The translations under genes and the position numbers were made by a program. The notes below the pieces were generated by a model, which saw only the letters and a program-made list of their open reading frames with translations, did not search any database and was not told where the DNA came from. This document shows, piece after piece, positions 1-12,407 of a stretch of DNA of 64,000 nt. The DNA comes from Methylobacterium nodulans ORS 2060 (GTDB lineage: Bacteria > Pseudomonadota > Alphaproteobacteria > Rhizobiales > Beijerinckiaceae): positions 6,694,501 through 6,758,500 of the forward strand of contig NC_011894.1 in assembly GCF_000022085.1 (NCBI RefSeq). Direction: 5' to 3'. Positions within the stretch are counted from its first letter, which is position 1, and each line of letters starts with the position of its first letter.

Positions 1-1
1 T

Positions 2-3000
2 GGCCGCCGCACCGAGGAGCTGACCGAACGCATGGATGCGGGCGCCAGCCGCTTCGACGAGCGCGTGCTGCGGCGCCTCGATGGCGTGGCCGCGGCCCTC
101 GATGAGCGCAGCCGGCTCATCGAGGACACGTTCGGCGGCCAGGCCCAGGAGATCCTGCGCCAGATCGAGACGCGCACCCGCGCCATCGACGAAGAACTCT
201 CCGCCCGCACCCGCGAGCTCGTCAGCTTCGTCGAGACCCAGAGCGGGACCGCGAGCCGCGACCTCGCCGGCCATGCGGAGGCGATCCGTGCGGCCTTCGA
301 GGGCCGGGCCGAGATGCTGAACCGCCTCGTGGAGGAGCGCACCGCCGCCATGGCGGCCGAGCTCGACGAGCGCGGCCGGGCGATGTTCGGGACCCTCGGC
401 CAGCGGGTGACGGAGCTTGCCCGGCTGTTCGACCGCGGCGGCGCCTCGCTCGCCGAGCTGCTGGAGCGCCGGGGCGAGACCATCGTCGGGCGCCTCCAGG
501 AGGCGGTGGCCGAGGCCGACCGCACCCTCGAGGCCGGCGGGACCCGCCTGCAGGAGGGCGTCGTGGCCCGCACGGCCGCGCTCGCCGAGCTGTTCACCGA
601 GCGCGGCGCGAGCGTCGACCACGCCTTCGAGGACCGGCTGAAACGGCTGGGCAGCCTCGTGGACGAGCAGGCCGCGATGATCCACGCCCTGCTCGACGGG
701 CAGGCCGAGATCCTGCGCGCCAGCCTCGACGAGCGCATCCGGGCTCTCCACGACATCCTCGATCAGCGCGCCGCGGCGATGCGCGGCCTCCTCGACGGGC
801 AGGCGGGCGCGCTCGGCAGCGTCCTCGACGAGCGGGGTCAGGGCTTGGTGCGGCAGCTGGAGGCGCAGGTCGGCGACCTGACCGGGGCGGTGGACGAGCG
901 CACCCGCGACCTCGCCACCCTGTTCGACCGGCGCATCGCCGCCCTGGATCTCCTGGTGGAGCGCCGGGGGGCGGCCTTCGCCGAAACGGTCGAGACCCGG
1001 GCGAACGCCCTCGCAGCCCTGGTGGACGGCCGCGCCGAGGCTTTCGCACGCGCGGTCGACGACCGCGTCGTGTCTCTCGGCCAGAGCCTGCAGGCGCGCA
1101 TCGACGACCTCGGCACGGCGGTCGAGCGGGGCGCCCAGGCCTTCTCCGGCCTCGTGGAGGAGCGCCGCGCGGCCCTCGCGCAGCTCCTCGACGGGGGGGC
1201 GGGTCTGCGGGAGGTGCTGGAGGAGAACGAGCGGGCGATCGCCGCCCTGCTGGACGCCCGCCAGACGGCGCTCGCCCGCGAGATGCACGCCCGCACGACG
1301 ACGCTCGCCTCCGTCCTCGACGAGCGGATGCAGTCCCTCTCCGGCACCCTGGAGCGGGGCGGGCAGGCGCTCACCGAGGCAATGGGCGCGGGCGACGCCG
1401 CCGCGCGGGCGCTGCAGGAGCGCGTCGCCGCCCTGTCGGAGGCGGTGGAGCAGGGCACGCAGGCCCTGGTCTCCCTGTTCGACGGACGCGCCGCGGAGTT
1501 CCTCGGGCTGATCGAGAGCCGCAGCGGGGCGCTGGGCTCGACGCTGCAGGCCCGCATCGCCGCGTTCTCGGAGGCGATGGCCGAGCGCGATGCCGCTTTT
1601 GCGGGCCTCGTCGAGGGCCGGACCGAGGAGTTCCGGCGCGTGCTCGACGAGCGCGGCGAGGCACTCGCGGCGCGGCTGCAGGCGCAGATCGCCGCGCTCG
1701 ACGGCACCGTCGCGGCGGGGGCGGACGCCTTCGCCGAGACCGTCGAGACCCGGGCCCAGGCGCTCGCGGCGCTGCTGCAGGAGCGCAGCGAGGCCCTGTC
1801 GGGGGCGGTGGACGAGCGCAGCGCCGCCTTCACGGCGCGGATCGACGGCCGCATGCGCGCCTTCGCGGCCCTGGTCGCGGCCCGGGGCGAGGCGCTCGCC
1901 GACGCCTTCGACGACCGCAGCGACGCTTACGCGGCCCTGGTGGATGCCCGCACGGCGGCGCTCACCCAGGCCCTCGACGAGCGGAGCGCAGCGCTCGAGG
2001 CGGCCCTCGACGAGCGCAATGCCAGCCTCGCCAGCGGCTTCGACCGCCGGGCGGCGGCGCTCGCCGCCCTCATCGACCAGCGCAGCGCGACGCTCTCCCG
2101 CAGCCTCGCCGAGACCGCGCGGGAGCTCGTCCAGGCCCTCGACGGGCCGGGGGCGGCGCTCTCCCGCAGCCTCGACGAGCGGGTGGGGGCGCTCGCCGAG
2201 ATCGTCGACGGCCGCGGGCAGGCCCTCGGCCGCACCCTCGAGGACAGCGCCCGCGCCCTGCAGGAGGCGATCGACGCGCGCGGCACCGCCCTCGTCGCCA
2301 GCCTGGAGGCGAGCGGGGCCACGGTGGTCGGCGGCCTCGACCAGCAGGTCGCCGCCCTGCGCGCCCTGGTGGACGGTCCCGGCACCGCCCTCGTCTCGGC
2401 GCTGGGCGAACGCTCAGAGGCCCTGGGGCAGAGTCTGGAGCAGGGGGTCGGCGCCGTGCTCGACACCCTGCACCGGCGCAGCCAGGAGCTCGCCGAGGCC
2501 GTGTCCCGCGCCGCCGCCTCCCTCGACGCGGCGGCCGACCAGGGGGCGGCCCGAGCGGTGGAGGCCCTCACGCAGGTCAATGCGCGGCTCGGCGGTGACC
2601 TCGGCGCCCTGCTCGGGCGGGTCGAGAGCGCCTGCCTCGGCCTGCAGGAACTCATCGGCAGCGCGGGCGACAACCTGATCGCGATCGAGGACGGGCTCGC
2701 GGGCCGGGTCCAGCAGATCCAGGGGGCGCTCGCCGAGATCGCCGAGGAGACGGGCCGGGCCTCCGAGCACGTCTCGGGCCGGGTCGCGGCGCTGCAGGAC
2801 GCGGCGACCGGGGCGCTGCGGCAGGCATCGAGCCTCGCCGCCGCCCTGGACGCCCGCGGCAAGGCCCTGGGCGAGTCCACCCGCCAGCACCTCGCGACCC
2901 TGACCGAGGCCGCGGGCCAGCTCGAAGGGGTCGAGGGCCGCATGGCCGCCGCCCTGACGGAGCGGCAGGCGGCGATCGACGGGCTGCTCGCGCGCATCGA

Positions 3001-4120
3001 CGAGCGGGCCACGGCGCTCACGGCCTCGACCGAGGGCCTCGGCGGGCGCGTCGAGGAGACGCTCCGCGGCGTCGAAGCGCGCACGCAGGCCCTGAGCTCG
3101 GCCCTGGCGGAGAGTGCGCGCTCGGCCGGCGAAGCACTGGCCGAGGCGTTCGAGCGGCTGCGCGGCAGCGCGGACGCGCAGGGCACCCAGGCGGCCGAGG
3201 CCGTGCGCAAGGTGGTCGAGGGCGCCTCGGGCGAGCTCCAGGGCGCCTTCGGCGAGGCCGCGACCCGGTTCCAGGGCACGGTCGAGTCCCTGCGCGGCAT
3301 GGCCGCCGACATCCGCCGGACCCTCGACGAGATCCGGACCGACCTCCAGCAGGGCGTGACCGCGATCCCGCAGGAGACGCAGGACGCGACGAGCGAGATG
3401 CGCCGGGTGGTGGCCGACCAGATCAAGGCCCTCAACGAGCTCTCGGCCCTGGTCGCCCGGTCCGGCCGCGCCGTCGACGTGGCGGCGCCCAAGACGGCCG
3501 AGATCCGGTCGGCCGAGATCCGGTCGGCGGAGGCGTCGCGCGTGGCCGAGGCCGGGCGGCCCGCCGCTCCGGCGCCCGCGCGGCCGGCTCCGGCTGCGAC
3601 CCCGGCGGCGCGGGGGCCCGCGATGCGGCCCGCCCCCGCTGCGCCCGCGCCGGCCGCCCCGGCGGGCAGGGCGAAGCCCGGCGGCACCGGCTGGCTGTCC
3701 GACCTCCTCAGCCGCGCCTCGCAGGACGAGGCTCCGGCCGAGGCGGGCGGCCCCAAGCGCGGCGCGGACGAAGGGCTCGGCACGATCGACTCGATCTCCG
3801 GCAACATCGCCCGGATGATTGATCATCAGGCCGCCGTGACCCTCTGGGAGCGTTACCGGCAGGGCGAGTCGAACCTGTTCACCCGCGATCTCTACACGGC
3901 GCAGGGCCAGCAGACCTTCGACGAGATCCGCCGCCGCTACCAGGCCGAGCCGGAGTTCCAGCGCACCGTCGACCGCTATGTGCGGGAATTCGAGCGCCTG
4001 CTCGGCGAGGTGTCCCGCGCCGACAAGGATCCGCGCCGGGCGAACGCCTACCTGACCTCCGAGACCGGCAAGGTCTACACGATGCTCGCTCATGCGAGCG
4101 GGCGGTTCGAGGGGGCATAA
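2..4120 (+). CDS. Growth-pole-ring (GPR)-like giant coiled-coil protein, 5' truncated by window edge
   Basis: The reading frame is open from the first bases, so the true start lies upstream; about 1,370 residues are visible. Nearly the whole chain is built of 11-residue repeats of the type LDERxxALxxx (for example [11 protein letters not shown] followed by [11 protein letters not shown]), a hendecad pattern like that of apolipoprotein A1/A4/E domains. It should form a very long alpha-helical rod. An Ala/Pro-rich linker (about residues 1160-1240) then leads to a compact conserved C-terminal domain of about 110 residues starting near [16 protein letters not shown]. Size, repeat type and C-terminal domain resemble the Agrobacterium GPR protein, which forms a ring at the growing pole in polar-growing Hyphomicrobiales. 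Family placement is from recall, not a search. A polar scaffold role is inference. Confidence 0.72.
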   Translation, partial: GRRTEELTERMDAGASRFDERVLRRLDGVAAALDERSRLIEDTFGGQAQEILRQIETRTRAIDEELSARTRELVSFVETQSGTASRDLAGHAEAIRAAFEGRAEMLNRLVEERTAAMAAELDERGRAMFGTLGQRVTELARLFDRGGASLAELLERRGETIVGRLQEAVAEADRTLEAGGTRLQEGVVARTAALAELFTERGASVDHAFEDRLKRLGSLVDEQAAMIHALLDGQAEILRASLDERIRALHDILDQRAAAMRGLLDGQAGALGSVLDERGQGLVRQLEAQVGDLTGAVDERTRDLATLFDRRIAALDLLVERRGAAFAETVETRANALAALVDGRAEAFARAVDDRVVSLGQSLQARIDDLGTAVERGAQAFSGLVEERRAALAQLLDGGAGLREVLEENERAIAALLDARQTALAREMHARTTTLASVLDERMQSLSGTLERGGQALTEAMGAGDAAARALQERVAALSEAVEQGTQALVSLFDGRAAEFLGLIESRSGALGSTLQARIAAFSEAMAERDAAFAGLVEGRTEEFRRVLDERGEALAARLQAQIAALDGTVAAGADAFAETVETRAQALAALLQERSEALSGAVDERSAAFTARIDGRMRAFAALVAARGEALADAFDDRSDAYAALVDARTAALTQALDERSAALEAALDERNASLASGFDRRAAALAALIDQRSATLSRSLAETARELVQALDGPGAALSRSLDERVGALAEIVDGRGQALGRTLEDSARALQEAIDARGTALVASLEASGATVVGGLDQQVAALRALVDGPGTALVSALGERSEALGQSLEQGVGAVLDTLHRRSQELAEAVSRAAASLDAAADQGAARAVEALTQVNARLGGDLGALLGRVESACLGLQELIGSAGDNLIAIEDGLAGRVQQIQGALAEIAEETGRASEHVSGRVAALQDAATGALRQASSLAAALDARGKALGESTRQHLATLTEAAGQLEGVEGRMAAALTERQAAIDGLLARIDERATALTASTEGLGGRVEETLRGVEARTQALSSALAESARSAGEALAEAFERLRGSADAQGTQAAEAVRKVVEGASGELQGAFGEAATRFQGTVESLRGMAADIRRTLDEIRTDLQQGVTAIPQETQDATSEMRRVVADQIKALNELSALVARSGRAVDVAAPKTAEIRSAEIRSAEASRVAEAGRPAAPAPARPAPAATPAARGPAMRPAPAAPAPAAPAGRAKPGGTGWLSDLLSRASQDEAPAEAGGPKRGADEGLGTIDSISGNIARMIDHQAAVTLWERYRQGESNLFTRDLYTAQGQQTFDEIRRRYQAEPEFQRTVDRYVREFERLLGEVSRADKDPRRANAYLTSETGKVYTMLAHASGRFEGA

Positions 4121-4247
4121 ACCGCTCCGAACCCCCCCTCGCGTACCGCATCGCCCTGATGCGCGCATGACACGGGCCGGGGGCCGTCGACAGGCGGCGC
4201 CCCGGCCGGCCTTCCGCGGGGCGGGGCATGCGGCTAGCCTCGCGGGC

Positions 4248-5762
4248 ATGTCCGCTTCGCCTCTTCCTGCGTCCCTCGCCGTCGCCGCGCCGGCCAACGC
4301 GCCCGAATGGTCGGTCACGGAGCTCGCCGCGGCGCTCAAGCGCACGCTCGAGGACGCGTTCGGGCATGTGCGGCTGCGGGGCGAGATCTCGGGCTATCGC
4401 GGCCCGCACAGCTCGGGCCACGCCTATTTCTCGCTCAAGGACGGCGGCGCCAAGATCGACGCGGTGATCTGGAAGGGCACGCTTGCCCGGCTGCGCCACC
4501 GCCCGAAGGAGGGACTGGAGGTCGTCGCCACCGGGCGGATCACCACCTTCCCGGGCAAGTCCGCCTATCAGATCATCATCGAGGCGCTGGAGCCCGCGGG
4601 CGCCGGCGCCTGGATGGCGCTCCTGGAGGAGCGCCGCCGGCTTCTCGCCGCCGAGGGCCTGTTCGACGCCGCCCGCAAGCGCCCGCTTCCCTACCTGCCG
4701 CGGGTGGTGGGCGTCGTCACCTCGCCGACCGGCGCGGTGATCCGCGACATCCTCCACCGGCTGGAGGACCGCTTCCCGCGCCCCGTCCTGGTCTGGCCCG
4801 TGCGGGTACAGGGGGAGGGCTCGGCCGAGGAGGTGGCGGCGGCAATCCGGGGCTTCAGCGCGCTCGCTCCCGACGGCCCGATCCCGCGGCCGGACGTGCT
4901 GATCGTCGCCCGCGGCGGCGGCTCGATCGAGGATCTGTGGAGCTTCAACGAGGAGATCGTGGTCCGGGCCGCGGCCGAGAGCGCGATCCCGCTGATCTCC
5001 GCGGTCGGCCACGAGACCGACGTGACGCTGATCGACCACGCCGCCGACCGCCGCGCCCCGACCCCGACCGGCGCCGCCGAGATGGCGGTGCCGGTGCGCC
5101 TCGACCTCCTGGCGGATCTCGACGGTCTGGCGCGGCGCCACGCGGCGGCGCTGGCGCGATCCATCGAGCGGCGGCGCAGCGACCTCAGGGGGCTCGCGCG
5201 CGTCATCCCGAGCCCGGAGGCGCTGCTCGCGGTCAAGCGCCAGCGCCTCGACCTCGCGGAGGCGCGGCTGCGCCCGGCGCTGGCCGAGGGCGCGCGGACC
5301 GCGCAGCGGCGCCTCGCGCGCCTGCTCCAGGCCCTTGCCCGCCACCCGCCGGCCCTGCGCCTCGCCCGCGCCCGCGAGCGCTTTGCGGCCATCGACCACC
5401 GGCCGCGCCACGCGCTGGAACGCCTCGTCGCGGTGCGGAGCGAGCGCCTGAACGGCCTCGCCCAGCGCCTCGCGCAGGCGCAGGACCGCGACCTGGAGCG
5501 GCGCCGCAGCCGCTTCGCGGGCGCCGCCGCCCTGTTCGACAGCCTGAACTACCGGGCGGTGCTGGCGCGCGGCTATGCCCTCGTCCTCGATGCGGAGGGC
5601 CGCCCCCTGGCCGAGGCCGAGGCCGCGCGCGCCGCCGGCCGCATCACGGTCGAGTTCCAGGACGGCAAGGTGGCAGCGGTGGTCGAGGGCGCCCCGCCCC
5701 GCCGCGCCGCGGCGAAGCGCGGGCCCGCGGGGCCGGCCCGGCAGGGCTCGCTGTTCGACTGA
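4248..5762 (+). CDS. xseA: Exodeoxyribonuclease VII large subunit
   Basis: Codes for 504 residues. XseA with XseB degrades single-stranded DNA to short oligonucleotides in the cytoplasm. An N-terminal OB-fold (about residues 20-115, with [11 protein letters not shown] and [20 protein letters not shown]) precedes the catalytic domain, which carries the family signatures [30 protein letters not shown] and [18 protein letters not shown] helical C-terminus rich in Arg and Ala follows. An in-frame ATG about 150 bases upstream overlaps the end of the previous gene and adds residues not seen in the family, so the ATG directly before SASPLPAS is preferred. No xseB follows; its partner must be elsewhere. 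Confidence 0.95.
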   Translation: MSASPLPASLAVAAPANAPEWSVTELAAALKRTLEDAFGHVRLRGEISGYRGPHSSGHAYFSLKDGGAKIDAVIWKGTLARLRHRPKEGLEVVATGRITTFPGKSAYQIIIEALEPAGAGAWMALLEERRRLLAAEGLFDAARKRPLPYLPRVVGVVTSPTGAVIRDILHRLEDRFPRPVLVWPVRVQGEGSAEEVAAAIRGFSALAPDGPIPRPDVLIVARGGGSIEDLWSFNEEIVVRAAAESAIPLISAVGHETDVTLIDHAADRRAPTPTGAAEMAVPVRLDLLADLDGLARRHAAALARSIERRRSDLRGLARVIPSPEALLAVKRQRLDLAEARLRPALAEGARTAQRRLARLLQALARHPPALRLARARERFAAIDHRPRHALERLVAVRSERLNGLAQRLAQAQDRDLERRRSRFAGAAALFDSLNYRAVLARGYALVLDAEGRPLAEAEAARAAGRITVEFQDGKVAAVVEGAPPRRAAAKRGPAGPARQGSLFD

Positions 5763-6171
5763 TGAGCGCGGAGCCGCGGGCGCGGCGGTCTCCGTTCCCG
5801 CCGGCCCATCCGCGGGGCTTCCTCTCCCCGCCGGCGCGCCTGTCGTCGGGATGACGTCAGCAGAGCCGAATCGGCCGTAAACGCTCTGCTCCGCTGCAGA
5901 AACGGCCAAGGCCGGCCCGGTCTCGCGGGCGAATCGGTCCGATTTCTCCGAAAAGCCCTTCCCGAACCGCGCGCCCGACCCAGATCTTGCGGCGACGGGA
6001 TTCGTTCCCGCAGGCGGTGCAGACCGGGGTCGCGCCCGGCGCAGTTGCGGGCCCCGGAGGGCCCGGCTTAGGACCGCCAGATTGGAACCGTTGTGATCGA
6101 GGACAGCCGCGCACCGCGACCGGAAGCGTGTCCGCGGGGTGCGCCGCTCACCCGACAGCCGGAGGGCGATG
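5763..6171. other. Intergenic region without a recognised gene
   Basis: About 400 bases between xseA and the molybdenum hydroxylase operon. Open frames on both strands are short, Arg/Pro-rich and show no family resemblance. The only clear signal is the Shine-Dalgarno GGAGGG at 6161-6166 serving the next gene. The promoter of the hydroxylase pair presumably lies here, but no convincing -35/-10 pair was identified. Confidence 0.5.
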
Positions 6172-6651
6172 ATGATCAAACTCACCGTGAACGGTGCGGA
6201 GCGGGCCTATGACGGGGATCCCGACATGCCGCTCCTCTGGTACCTGCGCGACGAGCTGGGGCTGACCGGCACCAAGTTCGGCTGCGGCATCGCGGCCTGC
6301 GGGGCCTGCACCATCCATGTCGGCGGCACCGCCGTGCGCGCCTGCCAGACCCCGGTCTCGGCGGCGGAGGGGCAGCCGGTCGTGACCATCGAGGGACTGT
6401 CCCCCGACGGCAACCACCCGCTGCAGGTGGCGTGGCGCGACCTCAACGTGGCGCAGTGCGGCTACTGCCAGACCGGGCAGATCATGCAGGCGGCCTCCCT
6501 CCTCAAGGACACGCCCCAGCCCAGCGATGCGGATATCGACCAGGCCATGAGCGGCAATCTCTGCCGCTGCGGCACCTATCCGCGCATCCGCGCCGCCATC
6601 AAGCAGGCGGCCGGCGTGACCCCGAAGGCCAGCCAGGGAGAGCGCCTGTGA
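6172..6651 (+). CDS. 2Fe-2S subunit of a molybdenum hydroxylase (isoquinoline 1-oxidoreductase alpha-type)
   Basis: Codes for 159 residues. The small electron-transfer subunit of xanthine oxidase-family enzymes carries two 2Fe-2S clusters. The plant-ferredoxin-like domain shows [13 protein letters not shown] with a further Cys near RACQTP; the second, four-helix domain shows [12 protein letters not shown] and [11 protein letters not shown]. Length and arrangement match the IorA type. The ATG at 6172 sits 5 bases after GGAGGG; the ATG three bases earlier is too close. The stop overlaps the GTG of the next gene, so the two are translationally coupled. The partner Tat-exported subunit implies periplasmic action, with this cofactor-loaded subunit probably carried along. 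The natural substrate cannot be read from sequence. Confidence 0.93.
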   Translation: MIKLTVNGAERAYDGDPDMPLLWYLRDELGLTGTKFGCGIAACGACTIHVGGTAVRACQTPVSAAEGQPVVTIEGLSPDGNHPLQVAWRDLNVAQCGYCQTGQIMQAASLLKDTPQPSDADIDQAMSGNLCRCGTYPRIRAAIKQAAGVTPKASQGERL

Positions 6652-8963
6652 TCCAGGATTCCGATCTCGTCACCCGGGCGGAGCCCGGCTCCGCGCTCAG
6701 CAATGTCAGCCGCCGCGCGCTCATCGGCGGCGCGGGCGCCCTGGTGCTCGCCCTCTCGCTGCGCAGCCCGGTCCGGGCCGCGGACGAGCCGAAGGCGTTC
6801 GGCGCCGACGCCATGCCGCATGGCTGGCGCGACGACCCGACCCTGTTCGTCGCCATCGCGCCCGACGGCACCGTGACGGTGACCTGCCACCGCTCCGAGA
6901 TGGGGCAGGGGGTGCGCACCTCGATCGCCCTCGTGGTCGCCGACGAGCTCGACGCCGACTGGGCCAAGGTCAAGGTCGCCCAGGCCCCGGGCGACGAGGC
7001 GCGGTTCGGCAACCAGGACACGGACGGCTCGCGCTCGCTGCGCCACTATTTCGTGCCGATGCGCCGGGTCGGCGCGGCGGCCCGCCAGATGCTGATCCAG
7101 GCGGCGGCCCAGCAATGGGGCGTGCCCGCCGCAGAGGTGACGGCCGAGAACCATGTCCTGCGTCACGCCAAGTCGGCGAAGCAGGCGGGCTACGGCGAGA
7201 TGGCTGCCGCTGCTGCGAAGCTTCCGGTGCCGAAGGGCGATGCGGTCCGCCTGAAGGACCCGGCCGCCTTCCGCTACATCGGCAAGGGGCGGATCGGCCT
7301 CATCGACAACCACGACATCACCACCGGCAAGGCGTGGTACGGCCTCGACACCCGCCTCGACGGCATGCTGTACGCGGTGGTCGCCCGCCCGCCGGTCTTC
7401 CGCGGCAAGGTGAAGTCCTTCGACGCCGAGGCCGCCCTGAAGGTGCCGGGCGTGGTCAAGGTGGTGCCGATCGACCCGCCGGCCCCGCCGGTGGAGTTCC
7501 AGCCGCTGGGCGGCGTCGCGGTCATCGCGAAGAACACCTGGGCGGCGATCAAGGGCCGCGAGGCCCTCGCGATCACCTGGGACGACGGCCCGCACGCCGC
7601 TTACGATTCGGACGCCTACCGGGCGCAGCTGGAGGAGGCCTCCCGCAAGCCCGGCAAGGTCGTGCGCCAGGAGGGCGACGTCGATGCGGCCATGAAGAGC
7701 GCGGCCAAGCGCGTCACGGCCGAGTACTACATCCCCCACCTCGTCCAGGCCCCGATGGAGCCGCCGGCCGCCACCGTGCGGATCAAGGACGGGCAGGTCG
7801 AGGCCTGGGCCTGCACCCAGGCGCCGCAGGCGACCCGCGACCGCATCGCCAAGCGCCTCGGCATCGGCGCCGACAAGGTCACGGTGAACGTGACGCTGCT
7901 CGGCGGCGGCTTCGGGCGCAAGTCCAAGCCCGACTACGCGGTCGAGGCGGCGCTCTGCTCCAAGGCCATGGACGGCGCGCCCGTGAAGCTGACCTGGACC
8001 CGCGAGGACGACCTCCACCACGGCTACTACCACACGGTCTCGGTGGAGCACCTGGAGGCGGGCCTCGACCAGAAGGGCATGCCGGTGGCGTGGCTGCACC
8101 GCAGCGTCGCCCCGACCATCGGCTCGATCTTCGTGGATGGTGCCGAGAACGAGATCCCGGTCGAACTCGGCATGGGGCTCGTCAACACGCCCTTCGCCAT
8201 CCCGAACATGCGGATGGAGAACCCGAGCGCCGAGGCGCATGTGCGCATCGGCTGGTTCCGGTCGGTGTCGAACATCCCGCATGCCTTCGCGATCCAGTCC
8301 TTCGTGGCGGAACTCGCCCATGCGGCCGGCCGCGACCCGAAGGACTACCTGCTCGACCTGATCGGCCCGCCCCGGATCATCGATCCGGTCAAGATCGGCG
8401 ATGCCTGGAACTACGGCGAGGATCCGTCGCGCTATCCCATCGACACCGGCCGCCTGCGCCGGGTGATCGAGGCGGCGGCGAACGGCATCGGCTGGGGCCG
8501 CAAGGTCGGACAAGGCCGGGGGCTCGGGATCGCCGGCCATTACAGCTTCGTCACCTACACGGCCGCTGCCGCCGAGGTGGAGGTCGGGCCGAAGGGCGAG
8601 ATCACCGTGCACCGGGTCGACATCGCCATCGATTGCGGGCCGCAGGTGAACCCGGAGCGCATCCGCGCCCAGCTCGAAGGCGCGGTGGTGATGGGCATGG
8701 GCCTCGCGCTCACGGCCGAGATCACCTTCAAGAACGGCCGGGCGGTGCAGGACAACTACGACACCTACGAGCTGACCCGCATCGATGCGGCCCCGAAGGT
8801 GATCGACGTCCATCTGCTGCCGGGAACCGATTACGGCCGGCCGCTCGGCGGCGTCGGCGAGCCGGGCGTTCCGCCCGTGGCGCCGGCCATCGTCAACGCG
8901 GTCTTCGCGGCCACCGGCCGGCGCATCCGGCAATTGCCGCTGCGCGACAAGCTCAGCGCCTGA
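6648..8963 (+). CDS. Molybdopterin-binding large subunit, Tat-exported molybdenum hydroxylase (isoquinoline 1-oxidoreductase beta-type)
   Basis: Codes for 771 residues, starting with GTG inside a GTGA overlap with the upstream stop. The N-terminus has a twin-arginine signal, [16 protein letters not shown]. The catalytic region shows MoCo-binding segments typical of the family, including [35 protein letters not shown] and the C-terminal [17 protein letters not shown] with the conserved glutamate of GEPG. The enzyme would hydroxylate an N-heterocycle or oxidise an aldehyde, passing electrons through the 2Fe-2S subunit. No FAD subunit and no cytochrome c subunit is adjacent, which fits two-subunit IorAB-type enzymes. 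Substrate is unknown. A strong terminator follows, closing a two-gene operon. Confidence 0.93.
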   Translation: MIQDSDLVTRAEPGSALSNVSRRALIGGAGALVLALSLRSPVRAADEPKAFGADAMPHGWRDDPTLFVAIAPDGTVTVTCHRSEMGQGVRTSIALVVADELDADWAKVKVAQAPGDEARFGNQDTDGSRSLRHYFVPMRRVGAAARQMLIQAAAQQWGVPAAEVTAENHVLRHAKSAKQAGYGEMAAAAAKLPVPKGDAVRLKDPAAFRYIGKGRIGLIDNHDITTGKAWYGLDTRLDGMLYAVVARPPVFRGKVKSFDAEAALKVPGVVKVVPIDPPAPPVEFQPLGGVAVIAKNTWAAIKGREALAITWDDGPHAAYDSDAYRAQLEEASRKPGKVVRQEGDVDAAMKSAAKRVTAEYYIPHLVQAPMEPPAATVRIKDGQVEAWACTQAPQATRDRIAKRLGIGADKVTVNVTLLGGGFGRKSKPDYAVEAALCSKAMDGAPVKLTWTREDDLHHGYYHTVSVEHLEAGLDQKGMPVAWLHRSVAPTIGSIFVDGAENEIPVELGMGLVNTPFAIPNMRMENPSAEAHVRIGWFRSVSNIPHAFAIQSFVAELAHAAGRDPKDYLLDLIGPPRIIDPVKIGDAWNYGEDPSRYPIDTGRLRRVIEAAANGIGWGRKVGQGRGLGIAGHYSFVTYTAAAAEVEVGPKGEITVHRVDIAIDCGPQVNPERIRAQLEGAVVMGMGLALTAEITFKNGRAVQDNYDTYELTRIDAAPKVIDVHLLPGTDYGRPLGGVGEPGVPPVAPAIVNAVFAATGRRIRQLPLRDKLSA

Positions 8964-8984
8964 TCGTCGGGACCGCGTAAGACC

Positions 8985-9020
8985 GGCCGCCCTGCACCAG
9001 CAGGGCGGCCTTTCTCTTTT
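8985..9020 (+). terminator. Rho-independent terminator of the molybdenum hydroxylase operon
   Basis: A perfect 10-bp stem, GGCCGCCCTG (8985-8994) pairing with 9001-9010, has a six-base loop and is followed by the T-rich tract TTTCTCTTTT. It lies 21 bases after the stop codon of the large subunit. Confidence 0.93.
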
Positions 9021-9345
9021 CTCTTGTTGTCTGCTGACGCGTCCGGAGGCGATCGAGGATCGGCTCGTTGTCGGCCACGCTGGAGGCAACCGGAGCCGCT
9101 TCGCGGCAGCTCACCGTGCTGGTTCCCGGATCTCCTTCCGCTGGCGCTGCAGTCGTCCGGGAAAGTAAAGAGGGAGCGGAAAGGGGCGGAGAACCGTCCG
9201 CCTGAGCGAAGCCGACATCCGCATGCCGAAGCCATCAAGCAGATTTCGGACGAGGCAATCCGCGATCGGCCGACGGCCCTGCGGCGGTCGGAACTGCCTC
9301 GGCATCCCCGGGTTGAGCGGGCATCCGCCATTCGGAGCGCGCTCG

Positions 9346-9747
9346 ATGACCTCACGCCTGCCCCTCGCCGCCGGCCTCCTCTGGGCGCTCGCCGCCCTGC
9401 CGGCCGCGGCCGCCTCCTGCGAGCAGGAGATCGCCGCCTTCGAGCCGCGGCTCTCCGAGCAGACCCGGGACGTGATCTCGACCTCGACGGCGAGCAAGGA
9501 GGTGTCGAGCCGGCGCGAGGCGCAGGGCGAGGCGGCCCAGGCCAGGAACGTTCCGCCCTCCACCCTGCCGAAGGGACCGGAACCCGGCTCGGGCGAGGCG
9601 AGGGCGGCTGCGGAGGCCGGCACCGGCAGCGCGGCCATGGAGGCGCGCGCGAGCCTCAACCGGGCGCGCGACCTCGCCGGGAAGGGCGACGAGGCCGGCT
9701 GCATGCAGGCCCTGAACCGGGCGAAGGCACAGCTCCCGAGCCGCTAG
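9346..9747 (+). CDS. Small secreted protein of unknown function
   Basis: Codes for 133 residues. The first 25 form a signal peptide (MTSRLPLAAGLLWALAALPAAAA) with a likely cut before SCEQEI. The mature part is hydrophilic with two Cys residues, an N-terminal helix (CEQEIAAFEPRL), a Gly/Pro/Glu-rich middle and a helical end containing MEARASLNRARDLAGKGDEAGCMQAL, which resembles a short helical hairpin. No known domain is recognised. An upstream in-frame ATG gives an extra Arg-rich stretch before the signal peptide and was rejected. It stands alone between a terminator and a 257-base gap. Confidence 0.7.
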   Translation: MTSRLPLAAGLLWALAALPAAAASCEQEIAAFEPRLSEQTRDVISTSTASKEVSSRREAQGEAAQARNVPPSTLPKGPEPGSGEARAAAEAGTGSAAMEARASLNRARDLAGKGDEAGCMQALNRAKAQLPSR

Positions 9748-10004
9748 TGCAGAAGCCGTTCACGGCGGAACGGATGCCGCACCAGGTCTTTGAGAATTTG
9801 CGGACCCGGCGGCGCCTTCGGCAAGGCCGTGCCCGTCCCCGGGGCAGGTCCCCGCCCGCGCGGGAGAGGGGCATCGACCGGCACGGCACCGCACGATCCG
9901 CGGAGTCTTTGGTGCAGCGCGGGCGATTCCCGGCTTGACGGCCGGCCCGCCGCTTGCAACCCGGGGCCGGGCCTCGACCCGGCCCGGCAGCGGGAGACGA
10001 CCGT

Positions 10005-10253
10005 ATGAGCACCACAGGCAGCCAGCCGTCGCAATCCTCCGAGCCGACCCAGCTCCTCCACCTCGTCTTCGGCGGCGAGCTCACGAGCCTCGAGGGCATC
10101 ACCTTCCGGGACCTGTCCAAGCTCGACATCGTCGGCATCTTCCCCGACTACGCCAGCGCCGCCATGGCCTGGAAGGCCAAGGCCCAGCAGACCGTCGACA
10201 GCGCGCTCACCCGCTACTTCATCGTCCACCTGCACAAGCTGCTGCAGCCCTAA
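10005..10253 (+). CDS. DUF4170 family small protein
   Basis: Codes for 82 residues. The block LLHLVFGGELTSLEGITFRDLSKLDIVGIFPDYASAAMAWKAKAQ is typical of DUF4170, a small alphaproteobacterial family often found beside prs, as here. In related genomes the protein is annotated only as hypothetical. It has no signal peptide or membrane segment, so it is probably cytoplasmic. A purine-rich stretch (GGGAGACGA) about 6 bases before the ATG serves as ribosome binding site. Function is unknown; co-location with prs is the only clue. Confidence 0.85.
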   Translation: MSTTGSQPSQSSEPTQLLHLVFGGELTSLEGITFRDLSKLDIVGIFPDYASAAMAWKAKAQQTVDSALTRYFIVHLHKLLQP

Positions 10254-10372
10254 AGCCCGTTGCCGGGCCCCGCGTCGATGAAAACATTGTGACGCTCCGC
10301 TGCCGCTGGTAAGAGCCGGGCGCGTCGCGCCGGGCCCGGCACCCTTGCGGCGGCCAGGACCATGGAACACCG

Positions 10373-11317
<945 letters not shown>

Positions 11318-11391
11318 GGCCCCGGAGCCCCGGGCGCCGCGCGGCCCGCGCGGGGAAGCGGACGGGCTTGGCCCACGCATCCAAAACCGGT

Positions 11392-11420
11392 TTGCGCCCG
11401 AAGGCCGACCTGCCTATATT
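11392..11420 (+). promoter_or_regulatory. Predicted sigma-70 promoter of trcR
   Basis: TTGCGC at 11392-11397, a spacer of exactly 17 bases, and TATATT at 11415-11420 form a good vegetative promoter. It would leave an untranslated leader of about 170 bases before the trcR start, long enough for post-transcriptional control. Predicted by eye only. Confidence 0.55.
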
Positions 11421-11598
11421 GCGATCTTCTCCCTCACAGCGTGAGACGGGACGTTCCGGAGCGATCCGGGATGTCGGCGGTGCCGCCGCGGCGCCGCCCA
11501 TCGGGTCCTGCTGTGCGAGGGATCGTTATTCAGGCCCGCCGGCGACCGCCCGGCGGCTTCGCGTCTCCCGTGAGCGGGAGCGCACGAGGAGGTGCTTC

Positions 11599-12318
11599 AT
11601 GTCCCAGGGACCGTTGATGCCCAAGGCGACGGCCGTCTGGCTCATCGAGAACACGTCGCTGGCCTTCGAGCAGATCGCCGATTTCTGCAAGCTCCACCCG
11701 CTCGAGGTGAAGGGCATCGCGGACGGCGAGGTGGCGAGCGGCATCAAGGGGCTCGACCCCGTCTCGACCGGCCAGCTCACCCGCGAGGAGATCGAGAAGG
11801 CGCAGAAGAACCCGAACCACCGCATGAAGGTGGCGGTCTCGAAGGTGAAGCTGCCCGAGGTCAAGCGCAGCAAGGGGCCGCGCTACACGCCGCTGTCGCG
11901 CCGCCAGGACCGCCCCAACGCGATCCTCTGGCTCCTGCGCAACCATCCGGAGCTCAAGGACGCGCAGATCATGCGCCTCGTCGGTACCACCAAGTCGACG
12001 ATCCAGCAGATCCGCGACCGCACGCACTGGAATTCGGCCGCCCTGCAGCCGATGGATCCGGTCACCCTCGGCCTGTGCACGCAGATCGACCTCGATTTCG
12101 AGGTGCAGCGCGCCGCCAAGGACCGGCCGGTGGTGGAGGCCGCCGAGGGCGGCCAGACCCTGATGCCGCCGGAACTCTCGGTCCTGCCCGAGCATGAGGA
12201 GGCGGAGCACGACGAGCCGCACCGCGCGGGCCGCGACGACAAGCTCGACGCGGATTCGGTCTTCGCCCGCCTCAAGCCCCTCCGGCGGGGCGAGGAGGAC
12301 GACGAGGACGATCTCTGA
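11599..12318 (+). CDS. trcR: TrcR-family (DUF1013) cell-cycle transcriptional regulator
   Basis: Codes for 239 residues. The conserved N-terminal domain (MPKATAVWLIENTSLAFEQIADFCKLHPLEVKGIADG) and helix-turn-helix-like middle (LLRNHPELKDAQIMRLVGTTKSTIQQIRDRTHWN) identify the DUF1013/TrcR family, which is conserved in alphaproteobacteria and described as a cell-cycle transcription regulator. The C-terminal 40 residues are acidic and end in EEDDEDDL, probably disordered. A strong GAGGAGG lies 6-12 bases before the ATG. It is flanked by its own promoter and a terminator-like hairpin, so it appears monocistronic. Confidence 0.9.
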   Translation: MSQGPLMPKATAVWLIENTSLAFEQIADFCKLHPLEVKGIADGEVASGIKGLDPVSTGQLTREEIEKAQKNPNHRMKVAVSKVKLPEVKRSKGPRYTPLSRRQDRPNAILWLLRNHPELKDAQIMRLVGTTKSTIQQIRDRTHWNSAALQPMDPVTLGLCTQIDLDFEVQRAAKDRPVVEAAEGGQTLMPPELSVLPEHEEAEHDEPHRAGRDDKLDADSVFARLKPLRRGEEDDEDDL

Positions 12319-12407
12319 CGGGGCTTTTCTGCTCCTTCATCTTGCCCGGACGGCGCTTTTGCGATAAGGCGCCACGATCCGGCGAGTGCCGCGTGCGACG
12401 GCGGTTG

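Noticed and set aside
838..3807. Long minus-strand open frames opposite the giant coiled-coil gene
   Set aside because: They are Arg/Ser/Ala-rich shadows that arise because the repetitive high-GC plus-strand gene avoids stops in other frames; no ribosome sites or families.
4092..4247. Upstream ATG extending xseA by 52 residues
   Set aside because: It overlaps the previous coding sequence and adds Arg-rich residues not found in the family.
6576..9089. An 837-codon minus-strand frame opposite the molybdenum hydroxylase
   Set aside because: The plus-strand proteins have clear cofactor motifs and a terminator; the antisense frame has only composition-driven openness.
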